Of a stretch of DNA of 64,000 bases, positions 31,913-40,903 are shown in pieces. The notes beneath the pieces are model-generated. The model saw only the letters and a program-made list of their open reading frames with translations, had not been told where the DNA came from and searched no databases. The translations under genes were made by a program, and so were the position numbers. Within the stretch, counting starts at the first letter, position 1; the number at the start of each line of letters is the position of its first letter. The DNA is from Xanthomonas sontii. Its GTDB lineage: Bacteria; Pseudomonadota; Gammaproteobacteria; Xanthomonadales; Xanthomonadaceae. The stretch covers positions 806,001 to 870,000 of the forward strand of contig NZ_CP132342.1 in the NCBI RefSeq assembly GCF_040529055.1. Reading direction: 5' to 3'.

Positions 31913-34291
31913 ATGCTGCTCTCCTCTCTCTCCCCGCGGCCGATGACCGCGCGCGCCGCGCCGGCCCGTACCCGCCTGGCGCAGGCTTGCGCCGCCCTGG
32001 TGCTGGCCTCGGTCGCCGCCGCCGCCGCCGCGCAGGACAGCGCGCCGTCGCTGGCCGGCAGCGAGACCCGCCCGGCCAACGCCGCCGGTACTGGCGACGC
32101 GGCGACCTCGCTGGACACCATCATCGTCACCGCCGAGCACCGCGAGCAGAACCTGCAGGAGGTGCCGGTGTCGGTGGGCGTGGTGCAGGGCGAGGCGATG
32201 CGCGACTTCACCGCCGGCGGCGACGACACGCTGCTGGCGCTGTCCGGCCGCGTGCCCAGCTTCTACGCCGAGACCACCACCGGCCGTATCTTCCCGCGCT
32301 TCTACATCCGCGGCCTGGGCAACATCGACTTCTACCTCGGGGCCTCGCAGCCGGTGTCGATCATCCAGGACGACGTGGTGCTGGAGCACGTGGTGCTGAA
32401 GTCCAACCCAGTCTACGACGTGGACCAGGTGGAAGTGCTGCGCGGCCCGCAAGGCTCGCTGTTCGGCCGCAACACCACCGCCGGCATCGTCAAGTTCGAC
32501 AGCATCAAGCCCAGCGACGACTACACCGGCCGCGTCACCGCCAGCTACGGCAGCTACAACACCGTCTCGGTCGACGGCGGCATCGGCGGCCCGATCAACG
32601 ACGTGCTGTCGTTCCGCGTGTCCACCCTGTATCAGCACCGCGACGACTGGGTGGACAACACCTACACCGGCCCCAGCGCCGACGGCACGGTCACCCCGAA
32701 GAAGGACGCGATGGGCGGCTACGACGACCGCAACGCGCGCCTGCAGCTGCTGCTGAAGCCGAGCGAGAACTTCTCGCTGCTCGGCTCGTTCCACACCCGC
32801 GACTACGACGGCACCTCCACGCTGTTCCTGCGCGGCGCCCTGCACAAGGGCTCGAACAAGGTCGACGTGCCGCGCGACCAGGTGGCCTACGACGAGGCCC
32901 ACGACAACCCGCAGGCGTACAAGACCCACGGCGCCTCGCTGAAGGCGATCTACGACTTCGGCGGCGTCTCGCTGACCTCGATCAGCGCCTACGAGACCAC
33001 CTCCGGCTACAGCCGCGGCGATACCGACGGCGGCGCCGCGGCCAACTTCCCGGTCAACGGCGTGCCCAACGGCTACGGCCAGTCGATGGGCCAGGTGCGC
33101 GACCTGGACCAGTACACCCAGGAACTGCGCCTGGCCAGCGAAGGCGACGCCCCGCTGCAGTGGCAGGCCGGCGCGTTCTACTTCGACGGCAAGGACACCA
33201 CCGACTTCTACCAGCGCGCCTACTTCCTGCAGACCGCCGCGCGCAATCCCAACAACTGGGTGCGCCTGCACAACAGCAACACCTCCTGGGCCGGCTTCGG
33301 CCAGCTGACCTACAAGGTCACCGACGCACTGACCCTGACCGCCGGCGTGCGCCAGACCCGCGACAGCAAGGAGACCAAGCTGCTCAAGACCGCCGACACC
33401 GCGGCCGGCGTGGTCACCTACAAGGGCCGCCGCGACGTGCGCCTGGCCGACACCCAGCCGAGCTGGGACCTGAGCGCGATGTACGCGATCAACCCGAACG
33501 TCAACGTGTACGCGAAGGTCGCCCGCGGCTTCCGCGGCCCGACCATCCAGGGCCGTTCGGCGGTGTTCAACTCCGACTTCACCACCGCCGACTCGGAAAC
33601 CATCCTGTCGTGGGAAGCCGGCATCAAGAGCAACCTGTTCGACAACCGCCTGCGCCTGAACGTCACCGGCTTCACCTACACCGTCGACGACATCCAGCTC
33701 AACGGCAACGACTCCAACGGCAACGGCGTGCTGTTCAACGCCGACAAGGCCAAGGCCTACGGCATGGAGGCGGACCTGGACTGGCGCCCGATCCCCAATC
33801 TGTCGCTGACCGCGGGCCTGAGCCTGCTGCACAGCGAGATCCAGGACAAGCGCGTGTATGCGCAGGTGTGCGGCCTGAACGGCGTGGTGGTGTGCACGGT
33901 GAAGGACCCGACCATCCGCATCGGCAACAACACCTTCGCCCAGATCGACGGCAACCCGCTGCCGAACGCGCCCAAGTACAACGTCAACCTGGCCGCGCGC
34001 TACGACATCCCGGTCAACGACGGCGGCGCCTTCTTCGTCGCCACCGACTGGAACAAGCAGGGCTACACCAGCTTCGTGCTGTACGACTCCACCGAGTTCA
34101 CCTCCAACGGCAACTTCGAGGGCGGCCTCAAGCTGGGCTACACCGGCGACTACGGCGCATGGGAAGTGGCCGCGTTCGCCCGCAACATCACCAACGAGAA
34201 GAACCTCAAGGGCGTGATCGAGAACTACATGGCGGCGGTGTACAACGAACCGCGCATCGTCGGCGTCTCCTTCAACCTGCACTGGCACTGA
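31913..34291 (+). CDS. TonB-dependent outer-membrane receptor
   Basis: A 792-residue receptor. The ATG at 31913 directly precedes the signal peptide (RLAQACAALVLASVAAAAAA); the longer frame upstream is rejected. Plug: SLDTIIVTAEHREQNLQEVP (TonB box region), FPRFYIRGLGNIDFYLG, VDQVEVLRGPQGSLFGRNTT. The barrel ends GVSFNLHWH, a less usual terminus (His) than the common Phe. The plug sequence places it in the iron-complex/sphingomonad-type receptor group with unknown substrates. It stands alone between the immunity island and a terminator; no transport partner is adjacent. Confidence 0.88.
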   Translation: MLLSSLSPRPMTARAAPARTRLAQACAALVLASVAAAAAAQDSAPSLAGSETRPANAAGTGDAATSLDTIIVTAEHREQNLQEVPVSVGVVQGEAMRDFTAGGDDTLLALSGRVPSFYAETTTGRIFPRFYIRGLGNIDFYLGASQPVSIIQDDVVLEHVVLKSNPVYDVDQVEVLRGPQGSLFGRNTTAGIVKFDSIKPSDDYTGRVTASYGSYNTVSVDGGIGGPINDVLSFRVSTLYQHRDDWVDNTYTGPSADGTVTPKKDAMGGYDDRNARLQLLLKPSENFSLLGSFHTRDYDGTSTLFLRGALHKGSNKVDVPRDQVAYDEAHDNPQAYKTHGASLKAIYDFGGVSLTSISAYETTSGYSRGDTDGGAAANFPVNGVPNGYGQSMGQVRDLDQYTQELRLASEGDAPLQWQAGAFYFDGKDTTDFYQRAYFLQTAARNPNNWVRLHNSNTSWAGFGQLTYKVTDALTLTAGVRQTRDSKETKLLKTADTAAGVVTYKGRRDVRLADTQPSWDLSAMYAINPNVNVYAKVARGFRGPTIQGRSAVFNSDFTTADSETILSWEAGIKSNLFDNRLRLNVTGFTYTVDDIQLNGNDSNGNGVLFNADKAKAYGMEADLDWRPIPNLSLTAGLSLLHSEIQDKRVYAQVCGLNGVVVCTVKDPTIRIGNNTFAQIDGNPLPNAPKYNVNLAARYDIPVNDGGAFFVATDWNKQGYTSFVLYDSTEFTSNGNFEGGLKLGYTGDYGAWEVAAFARNITNEKNLKGVIENYMAAVYNEPRIVGVSFNLHWH

Positions 34292-34337
34292 TCGCAGCAC
34301 GTCGTAGCACCACGCCGGCAGCACCTGCCGGCACCAG

Positions 34338-34378
34338 CGGGCGGGAGGGCGACAGTCCTCCCGCCCGTTTGCGTTTTC
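34338..34378 (+). terminator. Rho-independent terminator after the receptor
   Basis: A perfect 11-bp stem (CGGGCGGGAGG with CCTCCCGCCCG, 8-base loop) followed by TTTGCGTTTT, 47 bases after the receptor stop. Confidence 0.8.
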
Positions 34379-34956
34379 GCAGCAGTAAATAGCCGGTAAC
34401 TGTAGCCATAGCCTTTTTGCTCTTTGCTCTTTGCTCTTTGCTTGCGGCTTTGGCTGTTGCTTTTGATCTACCGGGTTCCCTTCCGAAGCGGCGGCCATCA
34501 GGGGGAAACACCCGAAGGGCGGCGTACATGGATGTACGCCGTCCGCGGCAGGGGCAGGATGCCCCTTCCGCGGATCCCCGTGATGGACGCGGACCCGGAG
34601 CGCGCAGCGCGGAGGGCGCGTAGGCAGGGTGTGCTTTCTTTTGGTTACTTTTCTTTGCACAAGCAAAGAAAAGTAACTCGCCCGCAAGGGCGAAAGCCTT
34701 TGCTCTTGACTGATGTATCAGATGAAGTGAGCTGCAGTAGCGGCTTCAGCCGCGACGGGCGTTCCCGGCAAAACCCGTCGCGGCTGAAGCAACTCCTACG
34801 CTCCCAAGACCCCTGAGCAAACCTGCCACCCATCCCAAATCCCATGGCAGCCCCGCCCCGGCTCTGCTAAAGTCCGCGCCCAGCGCTGCCGCGTCCGGCA
34901 GCCAGGCACAGCCGCCGCCATGCCTTCAACCGTGAGTCTTTCGGGGGAAGTGGTGT
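34379..34956 (+). other. repeat-rich intergenic region
   Basis: No gene. Contains a short heptamer tandem (TTTGCTC, about three copies near 34419-34440), a GC-rich stretch with AAGGGCGGCGTACATGGATG, a perfect 14-bp hairpin (34644-34657 with 34664-34677, GTTACTTTTCTTTG arm) and a REP palindrome (34737-34799). Mosaic of dispersed elements; the third receptor begins just after. Confidence 0.6.
34737..34799 (+). repeat. REP-like palindrome
   Basis: GTAGCGGCTTCAGCCGCGAC, a centre GGGCGTTCCCGGCAAAACCC, then GTCGCGGCTGAAGCAACTCC. Same family as 3915 and 30406. Confidence 0.85.
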
Positions 34957-37245
34957 ATGCGCGTCGCGCGGTCCGTGTTGTCCTTATGCGTGGTATCCGT
35001 CTTGCTGAGCTGGGCGCCGCCAACGCGCGCTGCCGGCGCCGATGCCGCGCCGCCTCCTGATCCCACCACCCTCGACCAGATCGTCGTCACCGGCGAGAAG
35101 AGCGGCCGCAGCGTGCAGGACACCACCAGCTCGGTCGCCGTCACCACCGAAGCGCGCATCGAGCAGGAGAACCTGCAGAACGCCTACGAGGTGTTCAACC
35201 GCACCGCCAACATGGCCCAGACCTACGGCGATGCCGGCTTCAGCATCCGCGGCATCCGCAACATCGACGGCGGCAGCGATGCGCCGCTGGCTACCATCTA
35301 CCTGGACGGCGCCGCCCTGCCGTGGAAGGCGATCAGCTGGGCGCCGCTGAGCCTGTGGGACCTGCAGCAGGTGGAAATCCTGCGCGGCCCGCAGTCCACC
35401 CTGCAGGGCGAGAACGCCCTGGCCGGCGCGATCGTCCTGCGCACCGCCGAGCCGACCATGGACTGGCAGGGCAAGCTGCGGGTACTGGCCTCCGATCCCT
35501 CCGACCGCAGCCTGGCCGGCGCGGTCGGCGGCCCGATCGTCGCCGACGAACTGGCGTTCCGCGCCTCGGTGGAGCAGCGCAGCTTCGACGGCTACACCTG
35601 GAACCTCACCCGCCAGGCCGCCGACGACGCGCAGGTCTCGGCGATCTACCGCGGCAAGCTGCTGTGGACGCCGTCGGCGATCGCCGGGCTGAAGGTGCAG
35701 CTCGGCTACACCCGCTCGCACCGCACCGGGCCATACATGTACAGCTACGTGCGCACCGATTTGCCCGACTATTTCGCGCACCGCTACACCACCAACAACA
35801 CCCCGGACCGCACCCGCAGCGACAGCGACATCGTCACCCTGCAGGCCGACTACGCGCTCTCCGACGCCTGGTCGCTGTCCTCGGTCAGCGCCTGGAACAA
35901 GGTCACCTCGTCCAGCCTGTGGGACATGGACCATGGCCCGGACAATGCCGGCTACGCGCGGCGCCAGCTCGACGACACCACCGCCTCGCAGGAATTGCGC
36001 CTGCACTACGCCGGCACCGCGGTGCAGGGCCTGATCGGCGCGTACTGGGCGCGGCACGTGGAAGACAACGACGCGCAACTGCTGAACAACGTCGCCACGC
36101 CGACCACCACCATCGCCGGGCTGCTGCGCAGCGCCGGCTTCCCGGCCGCCACAGCCAGCGCGATCGCCACCCGCTACGCGCAGGCGCTGCCGGTGATTCC
36201 GGTCGACTACGTCAGCGCCAGCCCGACCCGCTCCAGCAACCGTGCGCTGTTCGCCGACGGCCAGTGGCAGGTGGGCAGCGGGTTCTCGCTGCTCGGCGGG
36301 TTGCGCTACGACCACCAGCGCTACGCCATGGCCTCCGACACCACCGCGGCCTTCGCCGGCCGCTATCCCGACCCGGCCGCCTTCGCCGCCAGCGGCACCG
36401 CGCTGTATCGGGCCATCGTCGCGATCAACCAGGGCGTGGCGGGCATCGTGCGCTCGGCCAACGGCGAGGTGGCCTGGAACACGCGCGACTTCGATGCGCT
36501 GCTGCCCAAGCTCGGCATGCGCTACGACTGGAACCCGGACCTGTCGACCAGCCTTGTGGTGCAGCGCGGCTACCGCTCCGGCGGCTCCAGCTTCAACTCG
36601 GCGCGCAGCCAGGCCTTCCCCTACGACCCGGAATACACCTGGAACTACGAGGCCGCGTTGCGCTCGCAGTGGCTGGACCGGCGCCTGACCCTCAATGCCA
36701 ACGCCTACTACATCGACTGGAAGGACAAGCAGACCACCGCCTACTTCGGCCTCAACAGCTTCGACTACAACACCGTCAACGCCGGCCGCGCGCATCTGTA
36801 CGGCGCCGAGCTGGAGGCCAGCCACCGCCCCAGCGAAGCCTTCGACTGGTACGGCTCGCTGGGCTATGCGCGCACCCGCTACGACAGCTTCGCCACCATC
36901 GCCGGCGCCTCGGTCATCGACTACGCCGGCCGTGAATTCGCCTACGCGCCGCACTGGACCGCGGCGCTAGGCGCCAACTGGCGCTTCGCCGAGGGCTGGC
37001 TGGCCAACCTCAACGCCAGCTTCCGCGACCGCGTCTACACCGACATCGGCGCCGGCGCTGTGCAACTGGCTTCGCGCACCGTGGTCAACGCCAAGTTCGG
37101 CTACGAGAACCTGGACTGGAGCGCGTGGATCTTCGCCAACAACCTGCTCGACCGCGACTACGTGCAGTACCGTTGGGCCACCGATCCGGTCGCGATCCTG
37201 GGCGCGCCGCGCGTGGTCGGCATCGGTTTCGAGGCGCGCTGGTGA
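34957..37245 (+). CDS. TonB-dependent receptor of a PepSY operon (probable ferric siderophore receptor)
   Basis: A 762-residue outer-membrane receptor. Signal peptide LSLCVVSVLLSWAPPTRAAG; TonB box region TTLDQIVVTGEKSGRSVQDT; plug motifs FSIRGIRNIDGG and LQQVEILRGPQSTLQGENAL. The barrel ends GIGFEARW with a terminal aromatic. Its TGA overlaps the ATG of the next gene (TGATG), starting a tightly overlapping four-gene operon ending in a PepSY membrane protein, the standard arrangement for iron-chelate uptake followed by reduction at the inner membrane. The ATG at 34957 is 10 bases after a GGGGGAAG site. No clear Fur box was seen upstream. Confidence 0.88.
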   Translation: MRVARSVLSLCVVSVLLSWAPPTRAAGADAAPPPDPTTLDQIVVTGEKSGRSVQDTTSSVAVTTEARIEQENLQNAYEVFNRTANMAQTYGDAGFSIRGIRNIDGGSDAPLATIYLDGAALPWKAISWAPLSLWDLQQVEILRGPQSTLQGENALAGAIVLRTAEPTMDWQGKLRVLASDPSDRSLAGAVGGPIVADELAFRASVEQRSFDGYTWNLTRQAADDAQVSAIYRGKLLWTPSAIAGLKVQLGYTRSHRTGPYMYSYVRTDLPDYFAHRYTTNNTPDRTRSDSDIVTLQADYALSDAWSLSSVSAWNKVTSSSLWDMDHGPDNAGYARRQLDDTTASQELRLHYAGTAVQGLIGAYWARHVEDNDAQLLNNVATPTTTIAGLLRSAGFPAATASAIATRYAQALPVIPVDYVSASPTRSSNRALFADGQWQVGSGFSLLGGLRYDHQRYAMASDTTAAFAGRYPDPAAFAASGTALYRAIVAINQGVAGIVRSANGEVAWNTRDFDALLPKLGMRYDWNPDLSTSLVVQRGYRSGGSSFNSARSQAFPYDPEYTWNYEAALRSQWLDRRLTLNANAYYIDWKDKQTTAYFGLNSFDYNTVNAGRAHLYGAELEASHRPSEAFDWYGSLGYARTRYDSFATIAGASVIDYAGREFAYAPHWTAALGANWRFAEGWLANLNASFRDRVYTDIGAGAVQLASRTVVNAKFGYENLDWSAWIFANNLLDRDYVQYRWATDPVAILGAPRVVGIGFEARW

Positions 37246-37535
37246 TGCTCGCCTTTGCCACCGCCGGCTATCTGCTGGCCGCCGCGCTGGCGGCGCTGGC
37301 GTTCTACCTGGCCACCGCGCACCAGCGGCTGCGCCCAGCCTGGCGCCGGCACGCGCGCGCGCTGCGCGTGGCCGGCACGCTGCTGTGCGCAGTGGCACTG
37401 GGCGCGGCGATCGCCGCGCTGGGCGTGTGGGCCGGCGTCTTCGCCGCGTTGAGCGCGACGATGCTGGCGGCGGTGGCCCTGCCGTACCTGGATGCGTGGC
37501 GGCAATTGCACCAAGGGGCTGGCGATGTGGGCTAG
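37245..37535 (+). CDS. small membrane protein of the siderophore operon (DUF3325-like)
   Basis: A 96-residue protein with three hydrophobic segments (AGYLLAAALAALAFYLATAH, LLCAVALGAAIAALGVWAGV, FAALSATMLAAVALPYL) and a basic loop after the first (QRLRPAWRRHARALR). Its ATG overlaps the receptor stop by one base. Length, helix pattern and position match DUF3325 proteins found beside PepSY iron-uptake proteins. Inner membrane. Exact role unknown. Confidence 0.65.
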   Translation: MLAFATAGYLLAAALAALAFYLATAHQRLRPAWRRHARALRVAGTLLCAVALGAAIAALGVWAGVFAALSATMLAAVALPYLDAWRQLHQGAGDVG

Positions 37536-37797
37536 GTGGCTGGCGGCGATCGTGCTGGGCCTGCCGCTGGCGGTGGGCGTCATCGGCTTGTGCGTGCTGC
37601 TGTGGCCGGGCGACCTGCAGGTGCATACGTTGCCCTGGCTGTTGCTGGTGTTCCCGCTGTGGGTCGGCGCGATGTCGCTGGCCTTCGTGTTCCGTAGCGG
37701 CGCGCGCGCGTGGCTGTGGCTGGGCGCTGCGACCGCACTGTGCTACGTGGCGCTTTACCTGCTCAAGGCCACCCACCTCGTGCAGGTGAGCGCATGA
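37525..37797 (+). CDS. small membrane protein of the siderophore operon (DUF3649-like)
   Basis: A 90-residue protein with three hydrophobic segments (LAAIVLGLPLAVGVIGLCVL, PWLLLVFPLWVGAMSLAFVF, WLWLGAATALCYVALYLL). It overlaps the preceding gene by 11 bases and the following PepSY gene by 4 (ATGA), so translation is coupled. Proteins of this size between receptor and PepSY genes are often DUF3649; I assign this by position and topology rather than by a motif. Confidence 0.6.
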   Translation: MWARWLAAIVLGLPLAVGVIGLCVLLWPGDLQVHTLPWLLLVFPLWVGAMSLAFVFRSGARAWLWLGAATALCYVALYLLKATHLVQVSA

Positions 37798-39341
37798 AGG
37801 CCGCGACCCTGCGCCAGTTCCTGTCGGCGCACAGCTGGATGGGCCTGCTCGCCGGCATGGCCTTGTTCATCGCCTTCTACGCCGGGGCCATCAACGTGTT
37901 CACCCACGACCTGGAGCAGTGGCCGCGCCCGGCCGCGGTGCAGGCCCCGGCGTTGCCGCCGGAGCAGGCCGCGCAGGCGCTGGCCGATGCGGTGCTGGCG
38001 CGGCATCCGGCGCTGGCCGAGTCGTACACGCTGATGCTGCCCGGCGAGGGCCGCACGCAGCCGCAGTTGTTCGCGTTCGGGCCGGCCGCGCAGCAGGCCT
38101 TCGGCGGCATGGTGCAGTTCCAGCCCGGTGCCGACGGGCAGCCGGTGCAGCTGCCGCAGCGCAGCGGCTTCGTCGCGTTCCTGTACGACCTGCACTTCAC
38201 TGCCGGGCTGCCGCGCACCTTCGGCACCTACCTGTTCGGCGTGGTCTGCCTGCTGTACGGAGTGGCCCTGGTCAGCGGCGTGGTGCTGTACGCGCCGGTG
38301 CTGCTCAAGGACCTGTTCGCGCTGCGCCGCGGCCGCAACGTCAAGCGCCTGTGGCAGGACGCGCACAACGCCATCGGCATGCTGTCGCTGCCGTTCCACG
38401 TGATCTTCGCCTGGTCCGGCGCGGTGCTGACCCTGGGCGTGCTGCTGCTGGCGCCGTTCCAGTACCTGGTGTTCGACGGCAAGCTGATGCAGGTGCTGCA
38501 GCCGGACTTCGAACTGGCGCCGCACGTGCAGCCCGCGCACGTGCCTGCGCCGATGCTGCCGGTGGCCGAGCTGGTGGCACGGGCGCGCGCGGCCAATCCC
38601 GGCTTCGTGCCGGAGAGCCTGTCCTTCCACGATGCCGGCGACGCCAACGCGCAGGTGGAGCTGTACGGCCACCAGGAGCAGCGCCGGCTCAACACGCTCG
38701 GCGGCGTGGCGCTGCGCGCGGCCGACGGCCAGGTGTTGCGGGTGCTGTCGCCGCAGACCATGTCGCCGGGCGTGGCCGCGCTGCGCGGCCTGCAGACCCT
38801 GCACTTCGGCGACTACGGGCGCTGGCCGCTGCAGTGGCTGTACTTCCTGCTCGGGCTCGGCGGCGCCTTCCTGTTCTACAGCGGCAACCTGCTGTGGGTG
38901 GAAGCGCGGCGGAAGCGCCGCCAGGTCGCGCAGCCGTTGCGCACCCACGTCATGGCGCGGCTGACCGCCGGCGTCTGCCTGGGCTGCGTGGCCGGGGTGT
39001 CGGCGCTGTTCGTGGCCGCGCGCCTATTGCCGCCGGGGATGGAGCGCGGGGCGTACTACGCCGTGTTCGCGCTCGGCGTGGCCTGGTCGCTGCTGCGGCC
39101 GACCGCGCGCGGCGCCTACGAACTGCTGCTGGCCTGTGCGGTGCTGACCGCGCTGGTGCCGCTGGCCGGGTTGCGCGGCGCCGCCGGCTGGGTGGCGCCG
39201 TGGAGCAGCGGGACGCTGCTGGCCATCGACGCCTGCGCGCTGGCGCTGGCCTGGGCCTACTGGCAGATGGCGTGCGCCGCGTATCGCCGCGGGCAGGGCG
39301 GCGATCCACACAGCGTGTGGGCGTTCCCGCCGCCGCGCTGA
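37794..39341 (+). CDS. PepSY-associated membrane protein, probable ferric-chelate reductase
   Basis: A 515-residue inner-membrane protein. The first helix has HSWMGLLAGMALFIAFYAGA, with the conserved H and W of PepSY-TM proteins. Histidines in or near later helices (FLYDLHFTAG, DAHNAIGMLSLPFHVIFAWS, LQTLHFGDYGRWPLQWLYFL) could bind heme. Two periplasmic PepSY-like stretches lie between helices (70-150 and 250-330), and four or five extra helices follow at the C-terminus. In iron-uptake operons such proteins are thought to reduce the ferric complex in the periplasm. Start at the ATG overlapping the upstream stop. Last gene of the operon. Confidence 0.82.
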   Translation: MKAATLRQFLSAHSWMGLLAGMALFIAFYAGAINVFTHDLEQWPRPAAVQAPALPPEQAAQALADAVLARHPALAESYTLMLPGEGRTQPQLFAFGPAAQQAFGGMVQFQPGADGQPVQLPQRSGFVAFLYDLHFTAGLPRTFGTYLFGVVCLLYGVALVSGVVLYAPVLLKDLFALRRGRNVKRLWQDAHNAIGMLSLPFHVIFAWSGAVLTLGVLLLAPFQYLVFDGKLMQVLQPDFELAPHVQPAHVPAPMLPVAELVARARAANPGFVPESLSFHDAGDANAQVELYGHQEQRRLNTLGGVALRAADGQVLRVLSPQTMSPGVAALRGLQTLHFGDYGRWPLQWLYFLLGLGGAFLFYSGNLLWVEARRKRRQVAQPLRTHVMARLTAGVCLGCVAGVSALFVAARLLPPGMERGAYYAVFALGVAWSLLRPTARGAYELLLACAVLTALVPLAGLRGAAGWVAPWSSGTLLAIDACALALAWAYWQMACAAYRRGQGGDPHSVWAFPPPR

Positions 39342-39544
39342 CGCTCGCCCTGCCGTGCCAAGGCGGCGCGGCAGGGCGCTGCTGTCACGCAACCGATCGT
39401 CCCAAAAGTGGACAATCACGCGCCGGTGCTTTTTCATGGTCTCGACGTGGGCACCGCAGCGTCCGCGCGAAACCGAATCGGGTGACACGATCTGACGTGA
39501 CCTGATCCGCACTTCGCGCCGCGTTGCCGTCGACAGGGGACTGC

Positions 39545-40720
39545 ATGCACGAGCGTTACCAGGAGCCACACGACGCACCGCCGGGCGAGGCCTACGCGGC
39601 GCAATTGCGCAAGGGATTCGCCGCGCTGCGTTTCGATCCTCCGCTGGAACGGGCGTACCGCCACTACACCGCCGCCACGCTGGGCTTCGCGCAGCGCGTG
39701 GCGGCCTCGCTGGGCGTGTTGATCGCGCTGCTGCTGCTGGGCTGGGACGCGGTGCATTTCGGCTGGCGCGGCGGCGGCCTGCTCGGCTATGCGGTGGCGG
39801 TGCGCGTGGCGACCCTGCTGGCGTTGCTGTGGGTGGCGGTGGCGATCCATCGCGCCGACACGCACGGCCCCGGCCGTGCCGCGCTGTTGCTGCTGGTCGG
39901 CGGCACCGGGCTGGTGCTGTCGAGCATCGGCTACCCGCCGCAGGAACTGCGCTATGCGGCGGCGGTGATGACCCTGGTGATCGTGGCCGGCTTCTTCCCG
40001 TTGGGCATGGCGTTGTGGCAGAGCGTGGGGGTGGCGCTGCTGCTGTGCGCGATCAGCGCCGTGGCCGGCCATCTGCTGCTGGAGGGCGCGGCGCACGATG
40101 CCTATCTGCGCCTGCAGTGGCTGCTGTGGACCGCGGTGCCGGTCGGTGCGGCCGGCGGCTACCTGCGCGAACACTCGCGCCGCGAAGGCTTCCTGCAGCG
40201 GCGGGTACGCGACGACGAGGCCTTGCGCGACGCGCTCACCGGCCTGGGCGACCGCCGCCGCTTCGACGAACACCTGGCGGTGGCGCTGGCCGAGCGCGGG
40301 CGCCTGCAGCGCGGGCTGGCGCTGATCCTGGTCGAACTCGACGGCTTCGCCGCGCTGAACCAGCGCAGCGGCGCCGGGGCCGCCGACCGCGCGGTGCTGG
40401 AGGTGGCCGAGGCCACGCAATGCCTGCTGCGACCGCTGGATGTGGCCATGCGCATCGGCGCCGACCGCTTCGCGCTGGTGCTGTACGACGCCAGCGGCGC
40501 GCACCTGCGCCAGGTGGCGCCGGCGCTGCGCGACATGGTCGAGGTGATGGCGATCGCGCAGGATGCGGCGGACGCGCAGGCGCTGACGGTCAGCGTCGGT
40601 GCGCTGCTGGCCACGCCGGAGGACACGCCAGCCACGCTGATGCAGCGCGCCGAGGCGCTGCTGGACGCCGCGCGCGCCGTCGGCAACCGCGTGGTGCTGG
40701 CCGAGGACACGGGCTGGTAG
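39545..40720 (+). CDS. membrane protein with degenerate GGDEF domain
   Basis: A 391-residue protein. The first ~210 residues contain five or six hydrophobic segments (VAASLGVLIALLLLGWDAV, VATLLALLWVAVAIH, GRAALLLLVGGTGLVLSSIG, VVAGFFPLG-like). A GGDEF-type domain follows: DALTGLGDRRRFDEHLAVAL, then VELDGFAALNQRSG, and at the signature position IGADRFALVLYD, where GGDEF has become GADRF. The first metal-binding Asp is also replaced (VELDGF). It is therefore very unlikely to make c-di-GMP; it might bind it or act as a dimerising sensor. Start at the ATG 39545 (a TTG lies 21 bases earlier). Single gene. Confidence 0.82.
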   Translation: MHERYQEPHDAPPGEAYAAQLRKGFAALRFDPPLERAYRHYTAATLGFAQRVAASLGVLIALLLLGWDAVHFGWRGGGLLGYAVAVRVATLLALLWVAVAIHRADTHGPGRAALLLLVGGTGLVLSSIGYPPQELRYAAAVMTLVIVAGFFPLGMALWQSVGVALLLCAISAVAGHLLLEGAAHDAYLRLQWLLWTAVPVGAAGGYLREHSRREGFLQRRVRDDEALRDALTGLGDRRRFDEHLAVALAERGRLQRGLALILVELDGFAALNQRSGAGAADRAVLEVAEATQCLLRPLDVAMRIGADRFALVLYDASGAHLRQVAPALRDMVEVMAIAQDAADAQALTVSVGALLATPEDTPATLMQRAEALLDAARAVGNRVVLAEDTGW

Positions 40721-40772
40721 CGCAGTGATCCGGCGCACCAGCCCTCGCGACCGACGCCGCCGCAGCCGCCGC

Positions 40773-40800
40773 CACTGTGGGAGGAACTTCAGTCCCGACG
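40773..40800 (+). repeat. half REP-like palindrome
   Basis: CACTGTGGGAGGAACTTCAG followed by TCCCGACG, one arm of the element seen complete at 49296. It lies between convergent genes. Confidence 0.55.
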
Positions 40801-40903
40801 CAGCACACCCACCGACCCGGGAAGCGCGCCTCTGCTTTCGACAGGCGCACACGGGTGTTTCGTCACGGCCACGCGCGCCGCGCGCGGCGATCGTGGCACC
40901 GCC

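Noticed and set aside
31898..34687. 929-residue open frame on the minus strand across the second receptor
   Set aside because: Shadow of the real plus-strand receptor gene; composition (Val/Ala/His/Arg-rich, no motifs) is typical of antisense frames in high-GC DNA.
39545..40720. Active diguanylate cyclase
   Set aside because: The GGDEF signature is GADRF and a metal-binding Asp is missing, so catalytic activity is unlikely.
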